The notes beneath the pieces were generated by a model, which worked only from the letters and a program-made list of their open reading frames with translations, did not search any database and was not told the DNA's origin. From the NCBI GenBank assembly GCA_000989955.1, contig LBTE01000003.1, positions 1 to 64,000 of the forward strand: a DNA stretch of 64,000 bases. Direction: 5' to 3'. The DNA comes from a candidate division TM6 bacterium GW2011_GWF2_37_49. GTDB taxonomy: Bacteria > Babelota > Babeliae > Babelales > RVW-14. The translations under genes and the position numbers were made by a program. Of the stretch, positions 8,733 through 18,266 are shown one piece after another. Positions within the stretch are counted from its first letter, which is position 1; the number at the start of each line of letters is the position of its first letter.

Positions 8733-9113
8733 CTAAACACGTCGCTTTTTGGGAGCCCTGGTTCCATTATGAGGGATCGGAGTAACATCTCTAAGTAAAG
8801 TGATGTTCAACCCTGATGACTGCAAAGCCCTTACAACGCAATCTCTTCCTGAACCAGGTCCTTGCAAATTGACCTCTACAAATTTTACACCTATCCCAAT
8901 TAAATCCTTAGCAATCTTACTTCCGATTTGAGTTGCCGCGTAAGGGGTGCCTTTTCGCGCACCCTTAAACCCGTGTTGTCCAGCACTGCCGCGAGTGATA
9001 ACATCGCCATCAGTAGTGGTTACGGCCACTAAAGTATTACTAAAGCTTGATTTAACATGAGCGACAACTGATTCTATATTCTGTTGTCTTTTTTTACCTT
9101 TTTTATATGCCAT
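8733..9113 (-). CDS. rpsK: 30S ribosomal protein S11
   Basis: S11 sits on the platform of the small subunit near the mRNA exit. The 126-residue product includes ITRGSAGQHGFKGARKGTPYAA and the C-terminal PIPHNGTRAPKKRRV tail, both family hallmarks. It follows rpsM by 22 bases and precedes rpsD by 40, as in the alpha operon. Confidence 0.97.
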   Translation of the reverse strand: MAYKKGKKRQQNIESVVAHVKSSFSNTLVAVTTTDGDVITRGSAGQHGFKGARKGTPYAATQIGSKIAKDLIGIGVKFVEVNLQGPGSGRDCVVRALQSSGLNITLLRDVTPIPHNGTRAPKKRRV

Positions 9114-9135
9114 TCGTTACCCTTGCAATTTCTTG

Positions 9136-9525
9136 TTACTTCTTGGCTAGAATTTTTTTATTTGGAACAACATTCGCTGGCTTTCTAGGACCCTTACGCG
9201 TACGAGCATTAGTTTTTGTACGTTGACCGCGCGTAGGTAAACTCTTTTTATGCCTAAGGCCACGATAAGATCCAATTTCTTGAAGCCTTTTGATATTCAT
9301 AGTTACTTCTTTTTTTAGTTCACCCTCAACTTTGTAATTATTGGTTATGAACTTTTGAATAGCGGCAACTTGTTCGTGACTTAAATCCTTAACTCTTGTA
9401 TCAGGATTAATCTTAGTCTCCTGCAAAATCACTCGAGATCTTGATAAGCCAATTCCATATAAAAATGCCAGACCGTACTCGACACGTCTTTCATTAGGTA
9501 ATATAACACCTTCTATACGAGCCAT
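9136..9525 (-). CDS. rpsM: 30S ribosomal protein S13
   Basis: S13 lies in the head of the small subunit and contacts the large subunit and P-site tRNA through its basic tail. The 129-residue product begins [19 protein letters not shown], has the H2TH-type core, [22 protein letters not shown], and ends with a Lys/Arg-rich tail. It is slightly longer than the usual 118-122 residues because of this tail. Confidence 0.97.
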   Translation of the reverse strand: MARIEGVILPNERRVEYGLAFLYGIGLSRSRVILQETKINPDTRVKDLSHEQVAAIQKFITNNYKVEGELKKEVTMNIKRLQEIGSYRGLRHKKSLPTRGQRTKTNARTRKGPRKPANVVPNKKILAKK

Positions 9526-9566
9526 TTAACAACTACCTCTAATTAAACATTCCAATAAAATTATTA

Positions 9567-9680
9567 CTAACCCTGTCTTTGCTTGTGTTTAGGATTTTTA
9601 CAAATCACACGAACAACACCAGCACGCTTCACAATCTTACAATCTGAACAAATTTTCTTTACTGATGTACGAACTTTCAT
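9567..9680 (-). CDS. rpmJ: 50S ribosomal protein L36
   Basis: A 37-residue product beginning [19 protein letters not shown], read from the ATG at 9678-9680 to the TAG at 9567-9569. Zinc ligands Cys11, Cys14, Cys27 and His32 are all present, so this is the zinc-binding L36 form. It occupies the canonical place between infA and rpsM. Confidence 0.93.
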   Translation of the reverse strand: MKVRTSVKKICSDCKIVKRAGVVRVICKNPKHKQRQG

Positions 9681-9738
9681 TTGTGTCTCTCAGCCAAATT
9701 TTTCATTAAAATTAACCATACAACTATCACACTATTTT

Positions 9739-9963
9739 TTATTTACAACGGGAAACAATTCGCCCTTTGGTCAAATCATATGGGGTAAGCTCAACAACAA
9801 CCCTGTCTCCTGGCAAAAGTTTTATATAATGCATTCGCATTTTGCCAGATACATGAGCCAAAATTAAGAGATCACCATCATTTAATTTGACCTGAAAAAC
9901 TGCGTTAGGTAATGATTTTTCAACCACACCTTCAACCACAATTACCTCTTCTTTATTTTTCAT
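9739..9963 (-). CDS. infA: Translation initiation factor IF-1
   Basis: IF-1 binds the ribosomal A site during initiation with IF-2 and IF-3. From the ATG at 9963 the product has 74 residues, close to the usual 72. It reads as a single OB-fold ([19 protein letters not shown], then [21 protein letters not shown]) ending [13 protein letters not shown]. An earlier in-frame TTG at 9990 would overlap the map stop and add an atypical extension. Confidence 0.96.
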   Translation of the reverse strand: MKNKEEVIVVEGVVEKSLPNAVFQVKLNDGDLLILAHVSGKMRMHYIKLLPGDRVVVELTPYDLTKGRIVSRCK

Positions 9964-9986
9964 AAAATTGTATCCCAAATTTAATT

Positions 9987-10733
9987 TCAAATTCTTGTAA
10001 GTATCTCAGCCCCACCTTTTAATACAACAATAGTATCTTCAACATGAGCGGCTAATTTACCATCAGCAGTTTTTGCTGTCCAGCCATCATCTAAAATTAG
10101 TACTTCATAGCTACCCTGAGCAATCATTGGCTCAATGGCTAAAGTCATTCCTTCCAGCAACACAAAATCTCCAGATCGTCTTCTATAATTAGGAATATCC
10201 GGTTTTTCATGAAGATTTTTTCCTATTCCATGACCAGCAAAATCTCTAATAACAGAATAACCCTTCGATTCAATACAATTTTGCACACTTGCAGATATAT
10301 CTGACACCATATTACCTGGAACAGCCATTTCTATAGCCATATCCAAAGCCTCTTGTGCCGCATTTGCTATTTTTTTTACATCTGAGGAAACATTTTCAAT
10401 AAAAAAATATCGTGTAATATCTGCGCAATAACCTTTTATCGAGCCTACAACGTCTATTTTAACAAAATCCCCAGAATTTAAAATAACATCTTTTGAAGGA
10501 ACGCCATGAATTATCCCATCGTTAACAGATATGCAAGTTGCATGCCTATATCCAGCATATCCCTTACACTCTGGCTTGAGGCCTAATGCACACATTTTAT
10601 TTTCAATTATTCCATCAATTTCAAGAGTGTCAGCGCCGGGTTTCAAGCAGTAATCAACTTCAGCCATAACTTGAGCTAGCAATTTACCAGCAAATCGCAT
10701 TTTTTCAATCATATTTTTACTTTTTACCAACAT
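9987..10733 (-). CDS. map: Methionine aminopeptidase, type I
   Basis: Removes the initiator methionine from nascent proteins after deformylation. The 248-residue product has the pita-bread fold: [19 protein letters not shown] in the first half, the metal-binding Asp pair in [39 protein letters not shown] with the metal-ligand His, and Glu ligands in the [12 protein letters not shown] and HVEDTIVV segments. It follows secY directly; adk, which often lies between them, is absent from this position. Confidence 0.97.
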   Translation of the reverse strand: MLVKSKNMIEKMRFAGKLLAQVMAEVDYCLKPGADTLEIDGIIENKMCALGLKPECKGYAGYRHATCISVNDGIIHGVPSKDVILNSGDFVKIDVVGSIKGYCADITRYFFIENVSSDVKKIANAAQEALDMAIEMAVPGNMVSDISASVQNCIESKGYSVIRDFAGHGIGKNLHEKPDIPNYRRRSGDFVLLEGMTLAIEPMIAQGSYEVLILDDGWTAKTADGKLAAHVEDTIVVLKGGAEILTRI

Positions 10734-10760
10734 AAAAACTGCCCCAAATCTGGATAAAAA

Positions 10761-12080
10761 CTACCTGGCGTATCTACCTCTAAGTCTACCACTCGACAAA
10801 AAACCATCATAACGACGCTCAATCAAATGAGATTCAATTTGAGCAGACGCATCTAACGCAACGCCAACAACGATCAATAGACTTACTCCGCTAAAAAACA
10901 CTGGAAATGAAATAAAATTTTTTATTACACTTGGAAAAATAGCTAATGTTGCCAAATACATAGCCCCTGGAAAACCTATTCTTGTTAATAAATAATCAAA
11001 AAAATCTGCAGTTCGCTTACCTGGACGAATTCCTGGAATAAAACCGCCAGATTTTCTTATATTTTCAGCTAATTCCACAGGATTAAATATTATTGCTGTG
11101 TAAAAATATGTAAAAAAAACTATCAAACATCCATTCAAAACGTTATACATCAATGATTCTCTACCGAACCAATCCAATACAATGCTATTAACAGCTGGCC
11201 ATCTTGTTGCAACCAGACCAGCTATTGTAACCGGCATACCCAAAATTGCAGAAGAAAAGATAACAGGAACAACACCTGCAGGATTAATTTTTAGAGGAAT
11301 ATAGGAACTTTGACCGCCATATACTTTATGCCCAACAACTCTTTTAGCATATTGTACTGGCACTTTTCGTTCGCCTCTTTCAAGAAAAATTATACATGCT
11401 ATTGTCCCAAGCAAAATAATAATTAATAAAGCAATCATTAAAATACTTGCCTGGCCAATTTGATAATTTTCCCACAATCTGAATATTGCTGCTGGTAAAT
11501 TCACCACTATACCGGCAAAAATTATCATCGAACTTCCATTACCAAGTCCATGAGCATTGATTTGTTCACCCAACCACATGACAAAAAGCGATCCAACGCT
11601 TAAAATTAAAACAGCTGTAAGTCGAAAACTCCAACCTGGATTATTAACAAGGCCAGGTTGATGCTCAACATATGCTGCAATACCAACTGCCTGAACAAGA
11701 GCTATTCCCAATGTTAAATATCTAGTGTATTGATTAATAACACTTCTACCGTACTCGCCTTCTTTGGATAGTGCTTCCAAAGAAGGTACCATTATCGTTA
11801 AAAGCTGTATCATAATGGAAGCACTAATGTAAGGCGAAACGGCTAAAGAAAATATTGAAAAATATCTTAGAGCTCCACCTGAAAATAAATCTAAATAAGA
11901 TAAAAAACCACCAGCTAAACTTTTGTCAAACATATTGTACAATGCAGAAATATCAACACCTGGAACCGTTATATGTGATCCAAATCTAAAAACCGCAAAT
12001 ATTATTAAAGTAAATGTCAACTTTTTACGTAATTCTGCAACCAAAAATATATTTTTGAAATTATGCAGTTGTACCACCAC
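10761..12080 (-). CDS. secY: Protein translocase subunit SecY
   Basis: SecY is the pore of the inner-membrane Sec translocon and would export the many signal-peptide proteins seen in this window. It has 439 residues and about ten hydrophobic helices. SGGALRYFSIFSLAVSPYISASI forms the early part, and GGFIPGIRPGKRTADFF is the conserved cytoplasmic loop that contacts the ribosome or SecA. I prefer the GTG at 12080 because AAGGAG lies seven bases upstream; a TTG six bases earlier would abut that site. It overlaps the end of rplO by 20 bases. Confidence 0.95.
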   Translation of the reverse strand: MVVQLHNFKNIFLVAELRKKLTFTLIIFAVFRFGSHITVPGVDISALYNMFDKSLAGGFLSYLDLFSGGALRYFSIFSLAVSPYISASIMIQLLTIMVPSLEALSKEGEYGRSVINQYTRYLTLGIALVQAVGIAAYVEHQPGLVNNPGWSFRLTAVLILSVGSLFVMWLGEQINAHGLGNGSSMIIFAGIVVNLPAAIFRLWENYQIGQASILMIALLIIILLGTIACIIFLERGERKVPVQYAKRVVGHKVYGGQSSYIPLKINPAGVVPVIFSSAILGMPVTIAGLVATRWPAVNSIVLDWFGRESLMYNVLNGCLIVFFTYFYTAIIFNPVELAENIRKSGGFIPGIRPGKRTADFFDYLLTRIGFPGAMYLATLAIFPSVIKNFISFPVFFSGVSLLIVVGVALDASAQIESHLIERRYDGFLSSGRLRGRYAR

Positions 12081-12531
12081 GTTCAAACTCCTTTATCAAC
12101 TCTACTGTTCCACCAGCTTTTTGAATAGCCTGAATAGCTGTTTTACTAAAAGCATCAGCTTGAACCGTCAATTTTTTGGTAAGATCACCCTGTCCCAAAA
12201 TTTTGACAAAAACATGCTTGCCATTAATCAAATTCTTGCTCTTCAATGTTTCAAAATTTACAACATCTTCCGTTTGAAATTTATTTTCTAAGTCTTGCAA
12301 GTTTATTACAATAAACTCTTTTCTAAAAGCGTTATTATTAAATCCACGTCTAGGAATTCGACGTGACAAAGGCATTTGCCCACCCTCAAAAAGTGGTCCT
12401 AACTCAAATCTTCCACCAGTTCTTGCTTTTTGCCCCTTATGACCTCTTCCAGATGTTCCTCCAAGATCTCCACCTCTTCCAAGCTTTTTTCTTTTTTTAA
12501 TAATTGGAGTCAATTTATCAAGATGCAACAT
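12061..12531 (-). CDS. rplO: 50S ribosomal protein L15
   Basis: L15 is a late-assembly protein of the large subunit. It has 156 residues with the glycine-rich basic N-terminal extension (KLGRGGDLGGTSGRGHKGQKAR) and FEGGQMPLSRRIPRRGF. The ATG at 12531 has GGAG eight bases upstream. It starts inside the last 14 bases of rpsE. Normally rpmD (L30) would lie between rpsE and rplO; there is no room for it. Confidence 0.96.
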   Translation of the reverse strand: MLHLDKLTPIIKKRKKLGRGGDLGGTSGRGHKGQKARTGGRFELGPLFEGGQMPLSRRIPRRGFNNNAFRKEFIVINLQDLENKFQTEDVVNFETLKSKNLINGKHVFVKILGQGDLTKKLTVQADAFSKTAIQAIQKAGGTVELIKEFERGGTTA

Positions 12532-13069
12532 GGTTTTCTCCAAATAAATCTTTCAGTGTTTTGCCACGTAATTTAGCCAAATGCTGTGCCGTTCTCAATT
12601 TTTGCAAAGCTTTCACCGTTGCTTTTACAACGTTTTGCGGATTGGATGATCCGATTGTTTTTGCAAGTATATCTTTCACCCCTGCAACTTCCATAACAGA
12701 ACGAACCGCACCACCAGCAATAACACCTGTACCTTTTGAAGCTGAATGAATAATTACACGACTTGCTCCATGCTTAGCCTCAACACTATAAGGAATTGTT
12801 GTTTTGTAAAATGGAATATAAAACATGTTCTTTCTTGCACGGCGCAACGCTTTTGCTATAGCTGAAGAAACTTCTCGCCCCTTACCAAGCGCAACCCCAA
12901 CATTTCCATTCTTATCCCCAACAACAACAAGAGCCGAAAATGCAAATCTACGACCGCCTTTTATAACTTTTGCTACTCTACGAACATTCAAAACGGCCTC
13001 GGAGTATTCCTCCAATAAAGGCCCTTGATTCTTCGCAATCATACTTCTTTTATTTTTTTCTTCTGCCAT
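12518..13069 (-). CDS. rpsE: 30S ribosomal protein S5
   Basis: S5 takes part in decoding accuracy and helicase activity at the mRNA entry. The 183-residue product carries the double-stranded RNA-binding-like N-domain (RVAKVIKGGRRFAFSALVVVG, then GKGREVSSAIAKALRRARKN) and the C-domain (GTGVIAGGAVRSVMEVAGV). Its end overlaps rplO, an unusual junction caused by loss of rpmD. Confidence 0.97.
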   Translation of the reverse strand: MAEEKNKRSMIAKNQGPLLEEYSEAVLNVRRVAKVIKGGRRFAFSALVVVGDKNGNVGVALGKGREVSSAIAKALRRARKNMFYIPFYKTTIPYSVEAKHGASRVIIHSASKGTGVIAGGAVRSVMEVAGVKDILAKTIGSSNPQNVVKATVKALQKLRTAQHLAKLRGKTLKDLFGENHVAS

Positions 13070-13099
13070 ACATTTCCTAAATCTATTTGTTTATATCAA

Positions 13100-13462
13100 T
13101 TAAAATTTCAATCCGGCTTCCCTTAAACCATCCGCCAATGCTTTTACACGACCATGATACATAAATCGTCCACGATCAAAAAATACATCTGTAATTGATT
13201 TTTCTACCGCTAATTTACCAAGGCTTTCACCAACCATTTTAGCTATAGATTTTTTATCACCAGATTTTTCATTTTTATTCAAATTCAAAGAAGAAAAGCT
13301 AAGAAGAGTCATTGATGTAGCATCATCAATAATTTGTGCATAAATGTGGTTGAGACTTCTGAAAACAGAAATTCTAAACTTTTCACACCTACTAAATTGC
13401 CTATTTCTAATTCTGTGAATTCTTCTCTCTAATCTCTGTTTGTTTTTTTTGTGAAAACTCAC
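13100..13462 (-). CDS. rplR: 50S ribosomal protein L18
   Basis: L18 binds 5S rRNA with L5. It has 120 residues, with the basic N-terminus (RLERRIHRIRNRQ), FRSLNHIYAQIIDD and the C-terminal FFDRGRFMYHGRVKALADGLREAGL signature. It lies between rplF and rpsE as expected for the spc operon. Confidence 0.96.
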   Translation of the reverse strand: MSFHKKNKQRLERRIHRIRNRQFSRCEKFRISVFRSLNHIYAQIIDDATSMTLLSFSSLNLNKNEKSGDKKSIAKMVGESLGKLAVEKSITDVFFDRGRFMYHGRVKALADGLREAGLKF

Positions 13463-13490
13463 GTCATTACCCTTTTAACTACAATAAAAT

Positions 13491-14039
13491 TTATGATCCT
13501 GACGCAGATTTGGTTTTACCAACCTTACGTACAATAACTTCATTATCTCTCATTATACCAGTACCTTTATAAGGTTCTGGTAATCTGAAAGATCTCACTC
13601 TATCACAAACATCCCCAAGCATATTTTTATCATATGACTTGAATGTAAGATTTTGCCCAGTTTTGTCAATATCTACTGTTACACCATGTGGAAGCTCATA
13701 CTCGATTTTATGCGTATACCCTATGGTAAACACCATTTTATTGCCAACACTCTGAGCCTTAAAACCAAGTCCTACTATTTTTATTACTTGTTCAAACCCG
13801 TTTTCTATACCATTAACTTCATTCGCCAAAAGAGCCCTATGTAAGCCCCATAAAACTCTGTTCTCTCTGGTATCATTTTCCAACGTTATAGATATAAGCT
13901 TACCATTTAAATGAGCATTTAACCCCTCAGGCAAAACGTGTGTTATATTGACCTTAGAGCCAGAAACTAACACCTTATTATCTTTTATTTCTATCTTTAC
14001 GTTTGAAAATGGAATTGCTTTTCTACCAATCTTAGACAT
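13491..14039 (-). CDS. rplF: 50S ribosomal protein L6
   Basis: L6 sits near the factor-binding site of the large subunit. The product has 182 residues in two repeated L6 domains, starting MSKIGRKAIPF. The C-domain carries the family motif PEPYKGTGIMRDNEVIVRKVGK. I chose the ATG at 14039 because AAGGTAAT lies upstream and the N-terminus then matches the family; in-frame upstream codons add non-family residues. Confidence 0.96.
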   Translation of the reverse strand: MSKIGRKAIPFSNVKIEIKDNKVLVSGSKVNITHVLPEGLNAHLNGKLISITLENDTRENRVLWGLHRALLANEVNGIENGFEQVIKIVGLGFKAQSVGNKMVFTIGYTHKIEYELPHGVTVDIDKTGQNLTFKSYDKNMLGDVCDRVRSFRLPEPYKGTGIMRDNEVIVRKVGKTKSASGS

Positions 14040-14050
14040 AATTATTACCT

Positions 14051-14443
14051 TTACCAAACGTTACAAACAACTTCCCCACCAACACCAAGTTCTTTTGCCT
14101 TACGATCAGTCACAACACCAAAACTGGTTGTTAAAATAGATATTCCAAGCCCACCTATAACAGGCGCTACAACTTTTGCTGCTTCATAACGACGACGACC
14201 TGGCGTACTGATTCGCTTAATCTCATGAATCACGGACTCACCATTAACATATTTTAAGAAAATAACCAAAAAGCGTTTACCTTCTATCTCTTGTTCCTTG
14301 TAATCACTGATGTAACCCTCGTCGTTTAAAACTTTTGTTATCTCAGTTTTAAAATTAGAATAAGGCACAACAATAGATTTTTTACTAACGCTCAATCCAT
14401 TTCTAATAATTGTTAGAAAATCACTAATTGTATCTATAGACAT
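14051..14443 (-). CDS. rpsH: 30S ribosomal protein S8
   Basis: S8 organises the central domain of 16S rRNA and in many bacteria represses the spc operon. The 130-residue product has DTISDFLTIIRNGL at the start and ISTPGRRRYEAAKVVAPVIGGLGISILTTS with the characteristic C-terminal fold. The protein ends GVGGEVVCNVW. Confidence 0.97.
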   Translation of the reverse strand: MSIDTISDFLTIIRNGLSVSKKSIVVPYSNFKTEITKVLNDEGYISDYKEQEIEGKRFLVIFLKYVNGESVIHEIKRISTPGRRRYEAAKVVAPVIGGLGISILTTSFGVVTDRKAKELGVGGEVVCNVW

Positions 14444-14460
14444 ATTTTATTCTCCAGTAT

Positions 14461-14646
14461 TTACCAACTAGCTTTTCGGACACCAGGCAACAAGCCTTCT
14501 AATGCATATTTACGAACACAAAGTCTACACATACAAAAAAATCTCATATAACCACGCGGACGCCCACAAAGTTTACACCGATTCACAGCTCTAGTTGAAT
14601 ATTTAGGAATTTTGTTGCTTTTTTCAATCATCGCTCTTCTTGCCAT
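14461..14646 (-). CDS. rpsN: 30S ribosomal protein S14, zinc type
   Basis: A 61-residue product with [14 protein letters not shown] and CRLC, the four-cysteine zinc ribbon of the short S14 form. It binds in the head of the small subunit. It sits two bases from rplE and 17 from rpsH, the normal spc position. Confidence 0.97.
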   Translation of the reverse strand: MARRAMIEKSNKIPKYSTRAVNRCKLCGRPRGYMRFFCMCRLCVRKYALEGLLPGVRKASW

Positions 14647-14648
14647 AA

Positions 14649-15206
14649 CTAAGCCCCATAATTCTTATTTTTAAAAGGGATATTAAATTTTTTCAATAAT
14701 GCATATGCATGTTCATCAGATTTTGCCGTGGTTTGAATTGTTATATTCAAACCACGGCTTTTATCAATCTTATCATAATCAACTTCAGGAAAATATATCC
14801 AATCAGTTATGCCTAGATTATAATTTCCGCGGCCATCAAATTTTATAGATATACCCTGAAAATCACGAACAGACGGTAACACTACATTGATGAGCTTATT
14901 TAAAAAATGATACATTCTATTTCTTCGCAACGTCACACATACCCCTATAGGCATTCCCTTACGCAATTTAAAACTTGCAATGGATTTTTTAGCAATAGTC
15001 TTAACTGCGAATTGCCCCGTAATTTTTTCGATAACATCTTTTACCTGTGTTACAACTTTGGAATCTGAAACAGCATCCTTTATGCCTATATTTACAACAA
15101 TTTTTGATATAGAAGGAGCTTGCATTACATTTTTCAAGCCTAACTCATGTACAAGTTCGGAACGAATATTTGCTTTATATAAATCTTCTAACTTAGACGT
15201 AACCAT
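14649..15206 (-). CDS. rplE: 50S ribosomal protein L5
   Basis: L5 bridges 5S rRNA and the central protuberance. The 185-residue product shows [19 protein letters not shown], the [21 protein letters not shown] stretch with the conserved [15 protein letters not shown] loop, and [14 protein letters not shown] near the C-terminus. All are standard L5 signatures. Confidence 0.97.
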   Translation of the reverse strand: MVTSKLEDLYKANIRSELVHELGLKNVMQAPSISKIVVNIGIKDAVSDSKVVTQVKDVIEKITGQFAVKTIAKKSIASFKLRKGMPIGVCVTLRRNRMYHFLNKLINVVLPSVRDFQGISIKFDGRGNYNLGITDWIYFPEVDYDKIDKSRGLNITIQTTAKSDEHAYALLKKFNIPFKNKNYGA

Positions 15207-15224
15207 AAACTTTACTCACAAAAT

Positions 15225-15539
15225 TTAAAACGCTTCTTTGCATCGATGACAAACTCTTGATTTATCACTACCCTCTAAAAACCTAATTTGTATTCGACAA
15301 GGTTTCTTACAAGATGGACAAACAGGCATAACTTTATGCAATGGAATATATCTTTCTTTTTTTACAATTCCACTTTTTTCTCCTACTTTTCTTGCTTTTA
15401 AATGTCGAGTTACAACCTCTACGTTTTTCACAACAACGTTTCCATTTTTGTGATCAACATCAATAACCAAGCCTTGCTTACCTTTATCCTTTCCAGACAA
15501 TACAACCACAGAATCATTCTTTTTTACTCGACTCATCAT
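15225..15539 (-). CDS. rplX: 50S ribosomal protein L24
   Basis: L24 initiates large-subunit assembly. It has 104 residues with a KOW motif (NDSVVVLSGKDKGKQGLV) and a C-terminal pair of CxxC knuckles (CPSC and CHRC) that suggest a zinc-bound form. Two adjacent ATG codons occur at the start; the first is given. Confidence 0.95.
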   Translation of the reverse strand: MMSRVKKNDSVVVLSGKDKGKQGLVIDVDHKNGNVVVKNVEVVTRHLKARKVGEKSGIVKKERYIPLHKVMPVCPSCKKPCRIQIRFLEGSDKSRVCHRCKEAF

Positions 15540-15558
15540 AATTTTTTACCCTAACTTT

Positions 15559-15927
15559 TTACCAAACTTCAGGTGCAAGTGAAATAATTTTTGCATACCC
15601 AGCCGCTCTCAATTCTCTTGCCACAGGACCAAAAATACGAGTTCCTACTGGATGCTTTTCTTTGTCAATGATCACAGCAGCATTATCATCAAATCGTATA
15701 TAACTACCATCTGAACGACGAATCTCCTTACGTGTCCTAACAACAACCGCATCAAGAACTTCGCTTTTTTTCACCGTTCCTCCTGGCATAGCACTCTTTA
15801 CAGCAACTTTTACCACATCTCCCAAATAAGCATATCGCTTACCCGTGCTACCAACAACACGAATCACTTGCAGCTTTTTTGCACCAGAATTATCTGCAAC
15901 CTCAAGCATCGTACGTTCTCTAACCAT
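15559..15927 (-). CDS. rplN: 50S ribosomal protein L14
   Basis: L14 forms an intersubunit bridge. The product has 122 residues, exactly family length, beginning [20 protein letters not shown] and containing [21 protein letters not shown] and [25 protein letters not shown] at the end. Confidence 0.97.
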   Translation of the reverse strand: MVRERTMLEVADNSGAKKLQVIRVVGSTGKRYAYLGDVVKVAVKSAMPGGTVKKSEVLDAVVVRTRKEIRRSDGSYIRFDDNAAVIIDKEKHPVGTRIFGPVARELRAAGYAKIISLAPEVW

Positions 15928-15946
15928 TGAAATATCCTTTTCAACT

Positions 15947-16222
15947 CTAGCTCTTAGGTAAGACTTTAATTAAAGTTGCATGCTTTGACTTTGAAATTGG
16001 CCTACACTCTTTAAATTCAACAACATCACCGACGATTGCAGCATTACCTTCGTCATGCACCTTAAAATTTTTAGTCCTTTTAACAACCTTGCCATAAACT
16101 GGATGTTTGAATAACCTTGTAACTTCAACAACAACAGTTTTATCCATTTTATCAGATATTACTTTGCCCACAAATGTGCTAATACCTGATTTCTGCAACA
16201 TCTGCTTAGCTTTGTCCGACAT
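15947..16222 (-). CDS. rpsQ: 30S ribosomal protein S17
   Basis: S17 is an OB-fold protein of the small-subunit body. The 91-residue product has [21 protein letters not shown] and [19 protein letters not shown], followed by [18 protein letters not shown]. All are typical. Confidence 0.97.
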   Translation of the reverse strand: MSDKAKQMLQKSGISTFVGKVISDKMDKTVVVEVTRLFKHPVYGKVVKRTKNFKVHDEGNAAIVGDVVEFKECRPISKSKHATLIKVLPKS

Positions 16223-16276
16223 TCTTTTACAACCTCATTATCAAAACAAACTATCTATTCAACAACACAATTGTTT

Positions 16277-16459
16277 CTATTTAGAATTAAAAAAAGTCAA
16301 AGCTCTTGCTATTTGAACTTTAATTTTATTAAATTGAGAAACGTCTTTAACCTGCCCCGTCAAGCTATTTAATTTTAAATTAAACAGCTCTCTTTTCAAA
16401 GAATTAATTTCCAGTTTAATCGACTCTTTATCTAAATTTTTTAAATTTTTTTTATCCAT
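16277..16459 (-). CDS. rpmC: 50S ribosomal protein L29
   Basis: L29 is a two-helix protein near the tunnel exit. The product has 60 residues, with LKRELFNLKLNSLTGQVKD and FNKIKVQIARALTF giving the family pattern. It lies between rplP and rpsQ, the normal S10-operon order. Confidence 0.92.
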   Translation of the reverse strand: MDKKNLKNLDKESIKLEINSLKRELFNLKLNSLTGQVKDVSQFNKIKVQIARALTFFNSK

Positions 16460-16465
16460 GATACA

Positions 16466-16879
16466 TCACCGCTCCTTTGTCACAAAACGAGTCTTCATAG
16501 GAAGCTTATAAGCAGCCATACGTAATATTTTTCTTGCCTCTAATTCAGTAAGTCCACCACCAAGTTCGAGAATAACTCGCCCGGTTTTAACAACGGCAAC
16601 CCAAAATTCAGGGTTGCCCTTGCCTTTGCCCATTCGAGTTTCTATTGGCTTCTTGCTTATAGGTTTATCAGGAAACATTCTTAAAAAAAGACGCCCAACT
16701 TTTTTTAACTGCCTGCTAACAGTTATACGTACAGACTCAATTTGTCTTGAGTCAACCCAGCAAGGCTCAATGGCTACTAGTCCAAAATCACCAAACGCAA
16801 TAGTCCGCGCACCCTTTGAACGACCACGCATGCGCCCTCGTTGCATCTTTCTATATTTAGTTTTTTTGGGCATCAACAT
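16466..16879 (-). CDS. rplP: 50S ribosomal protein L16
   Basis: L16 contacts A-site tRNA and organises the peptidyl-transferase centre. The 137-residue product includes KYRKMQRGRMRGRSKGARTIAF, PDKPISKKPIETRMGKGKG and GGGLTELEARKILRMAAYKLP. The first ATG, with AAGGA upstream, is given; another ATG follows two codons later. Confidence 0.96.
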   Translation of the reverse strand: MLMPKKTKYRKMQRGRMRGRSKGARTIAFGDFGLVAIEPCWVDSRQIESVRITVSRQLKKVGRLFLRMFPDKPISKKPIETRMGKGKGNPEFWVAVVKTGRVILELGGGLTELEARKILRMAAYKLPMKTRFVTKER

Positions 16880-16903
16880 ATTTTTCCTTCTCTAAGATGT
16901 TTA

Positions 16904-17524
16904 TCAATATTCACCCTTACAAATCCACACTTTGACACCAATAACGCCATATGTGGTTATTGCTTCAGCAATATAAAAATCTACATTGCTTCTCAAAGTA
17001 TGTAAAGGTACAGACCCTAATCTCAACCACTCTGTACGCGCAATTTCAGCTCCACCCAACCGTCCAGCAACGCAAATTTTTATACCTTTTGCACCATTTT
17101 TCATAGCTGCAAAACCAGCTTTTTTTAATAGCCTTTTATAATTTACACGTTTTTCCAATTGCTCAGCTATGCTCTTAGCAACAAGAACCGCACTTAAGTC
17201 TCGAGACCTAACCTCTTGAACGGAAAGCTCTATGTTCTTGTTCAATAGATCATGCAGATCCTGTTTTATTTTTTCAATTCCTACACCTTTTTTTCCAATT
17301 ATTACCCCTGGACGAGATGATAAAATGCTTATTTTAACATTATCAACAGCTTTATCTATAACAATTTTCCCAATTTCAATATCATTGAGTTTGTTCTTCA
17401 AATATTTACGAATTCTTAAATCTTCTAAAACCTCTATTCCATAGCCTTTTTTTATAAACCAATGAGCATGCCAATCTTCAAAAATACCCAATCTAAATCC
17501 AACTGGATGAACTTTTTGTCCCAC
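16904..17524 (-). CDS. rpsC: 30S ribosomal protein S3
   Basis: S3 lines the mRNA entry channel. The product has 206 residues with N-terminal MGQKVHPVGFRLGIFEDWHA, a KH domain with SSRPGVIIGKKGVGIEKIK, and C-terminal GRLGGAEIARTEWLRLGSVPLHTLRS. The tail after the final strand is short, so the protein lies at the lower end of family length. Confidence 0.97.
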   Translation of the reverse strand: MGQKVHPVGFRLGIFEDWHAHWFIKKGYGIEVLEDLRIRKYLKNKLNDIEIGKIVIDKAVDNVKISILSSRPGVIIGKKGVGIEKIKQDLHDLLNKNIELSVQEVRSRDLSAVLVAKSIAEQLEKRVNYKRLLKKAGFAAMKNGAKGIKICVAGRLGGAEIARTEWLRLGSVPLHTLRSNVDFYIAEAITTYGVIGVKVWICKGEY

Positions 17525-17561
17525 AAAACACCTCTACTGCTTAATTTCTAAAATAACCCAA

Positions 17562-17906
17562 TTACTTACTTTTTTTATCCACAATTATTTCTAAATGAGA
17601 CATACGCTTACGCTGCTCATTTGCACGTCCCATAGCTCCTGGCTTAAAATATTTTATAATTGGCCCCTGATCTATTCTGATTTCTTTTACGTAAGCCTTT
17701 TCCATTGAATCAATTTCAGGATTTCTATGACGAGCATTAGAATAAGCTGAAAACAATGTTTTAAGCAAAACGCTAGCTCTTTTAATTCCGCATGTTTTTA
17801 GACAAGCAAACGCCTCATCCATAGAACGACCACGAATCACATCGGCCAGCGGACGTAATTTGTAAGGAGAAACACGTATGAACTTACTTTTAGCACGTGA
17901 AATCAT
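17562..17906 (-). CDS. rplV: 50S ribosomal protein L22
   Basis: L22 contributes a loop to the exit tunnel. It has 114 residues, with the start FIRVSPYKLRPLADVIRGRS, SNARHRNPEIDSM in the middle and the tunnel hairpin GPIIKYFKPGAMGRANEQRKR. Confidence 0.96.
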   Translation of the reverse strand: MISRAKSKFIRVSPYKLRPLADVIRGRSMDEAFACLKTCGIKRASVLLKTLFSAYSNARHRNPEIDSMEKAYVKEIRIDQGPIIKYFKPGAMGRANEQRKRMSHLEIIVDKKSK

Positions 17907-17949
17907 TATTTTAACCTCTACAGTAACAAAACTAATATCAAATTATTTT

Positions 17950-18249
17950 TCATTTCGAACCTTCAGCTCCAGCAGCTTTTTCCGCTTTACGCTGACCACT
18001 GTGAACTCTAAACGTTCTTGTTGGTGCGAATTCGCCCAACAAATGTCCTACCATATTTTCTGAAACAAAAACAGAAACAAATTTTCTACCATCATGTACA
18101 GCAATAGTATGTCCGACCATTTCAGGAATAACCATACTTGCACGTTTCCATGTTTTTATAACTTCACGTTTGTTAGAGTGCTTAATTTTTTCAATTTTTT
18201 CCATCAAACATGGAGCTACGTATGGACCTTTGCTCAAAGATCTTGCCAT
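17950..18249 (-). CDS. rpsS: 30S ribosomal protein S19
   Basis: S19 lies in the head and contacts S13 and tRNA. The product has 99 residues: [19 protein letters not shown] at the start, [21 protein letters not shown] and [12 protein letters not shown] at the end of the fold. A short Ala/Glu-rich tail follows. Confidence 0.97.
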   Translation of the reverse strand: MARSLSKGPYVAPCLMEKIEKIKHSNKREVIKTWKRASMVIPEMVGHTIAVHDGRKFVSVFVSENMVGHLLGEFAPTRTFRVHSGQRKAEKAAGAEGSK

Positions 18250-18266
18250 AACTCAAATCCTCTAAT

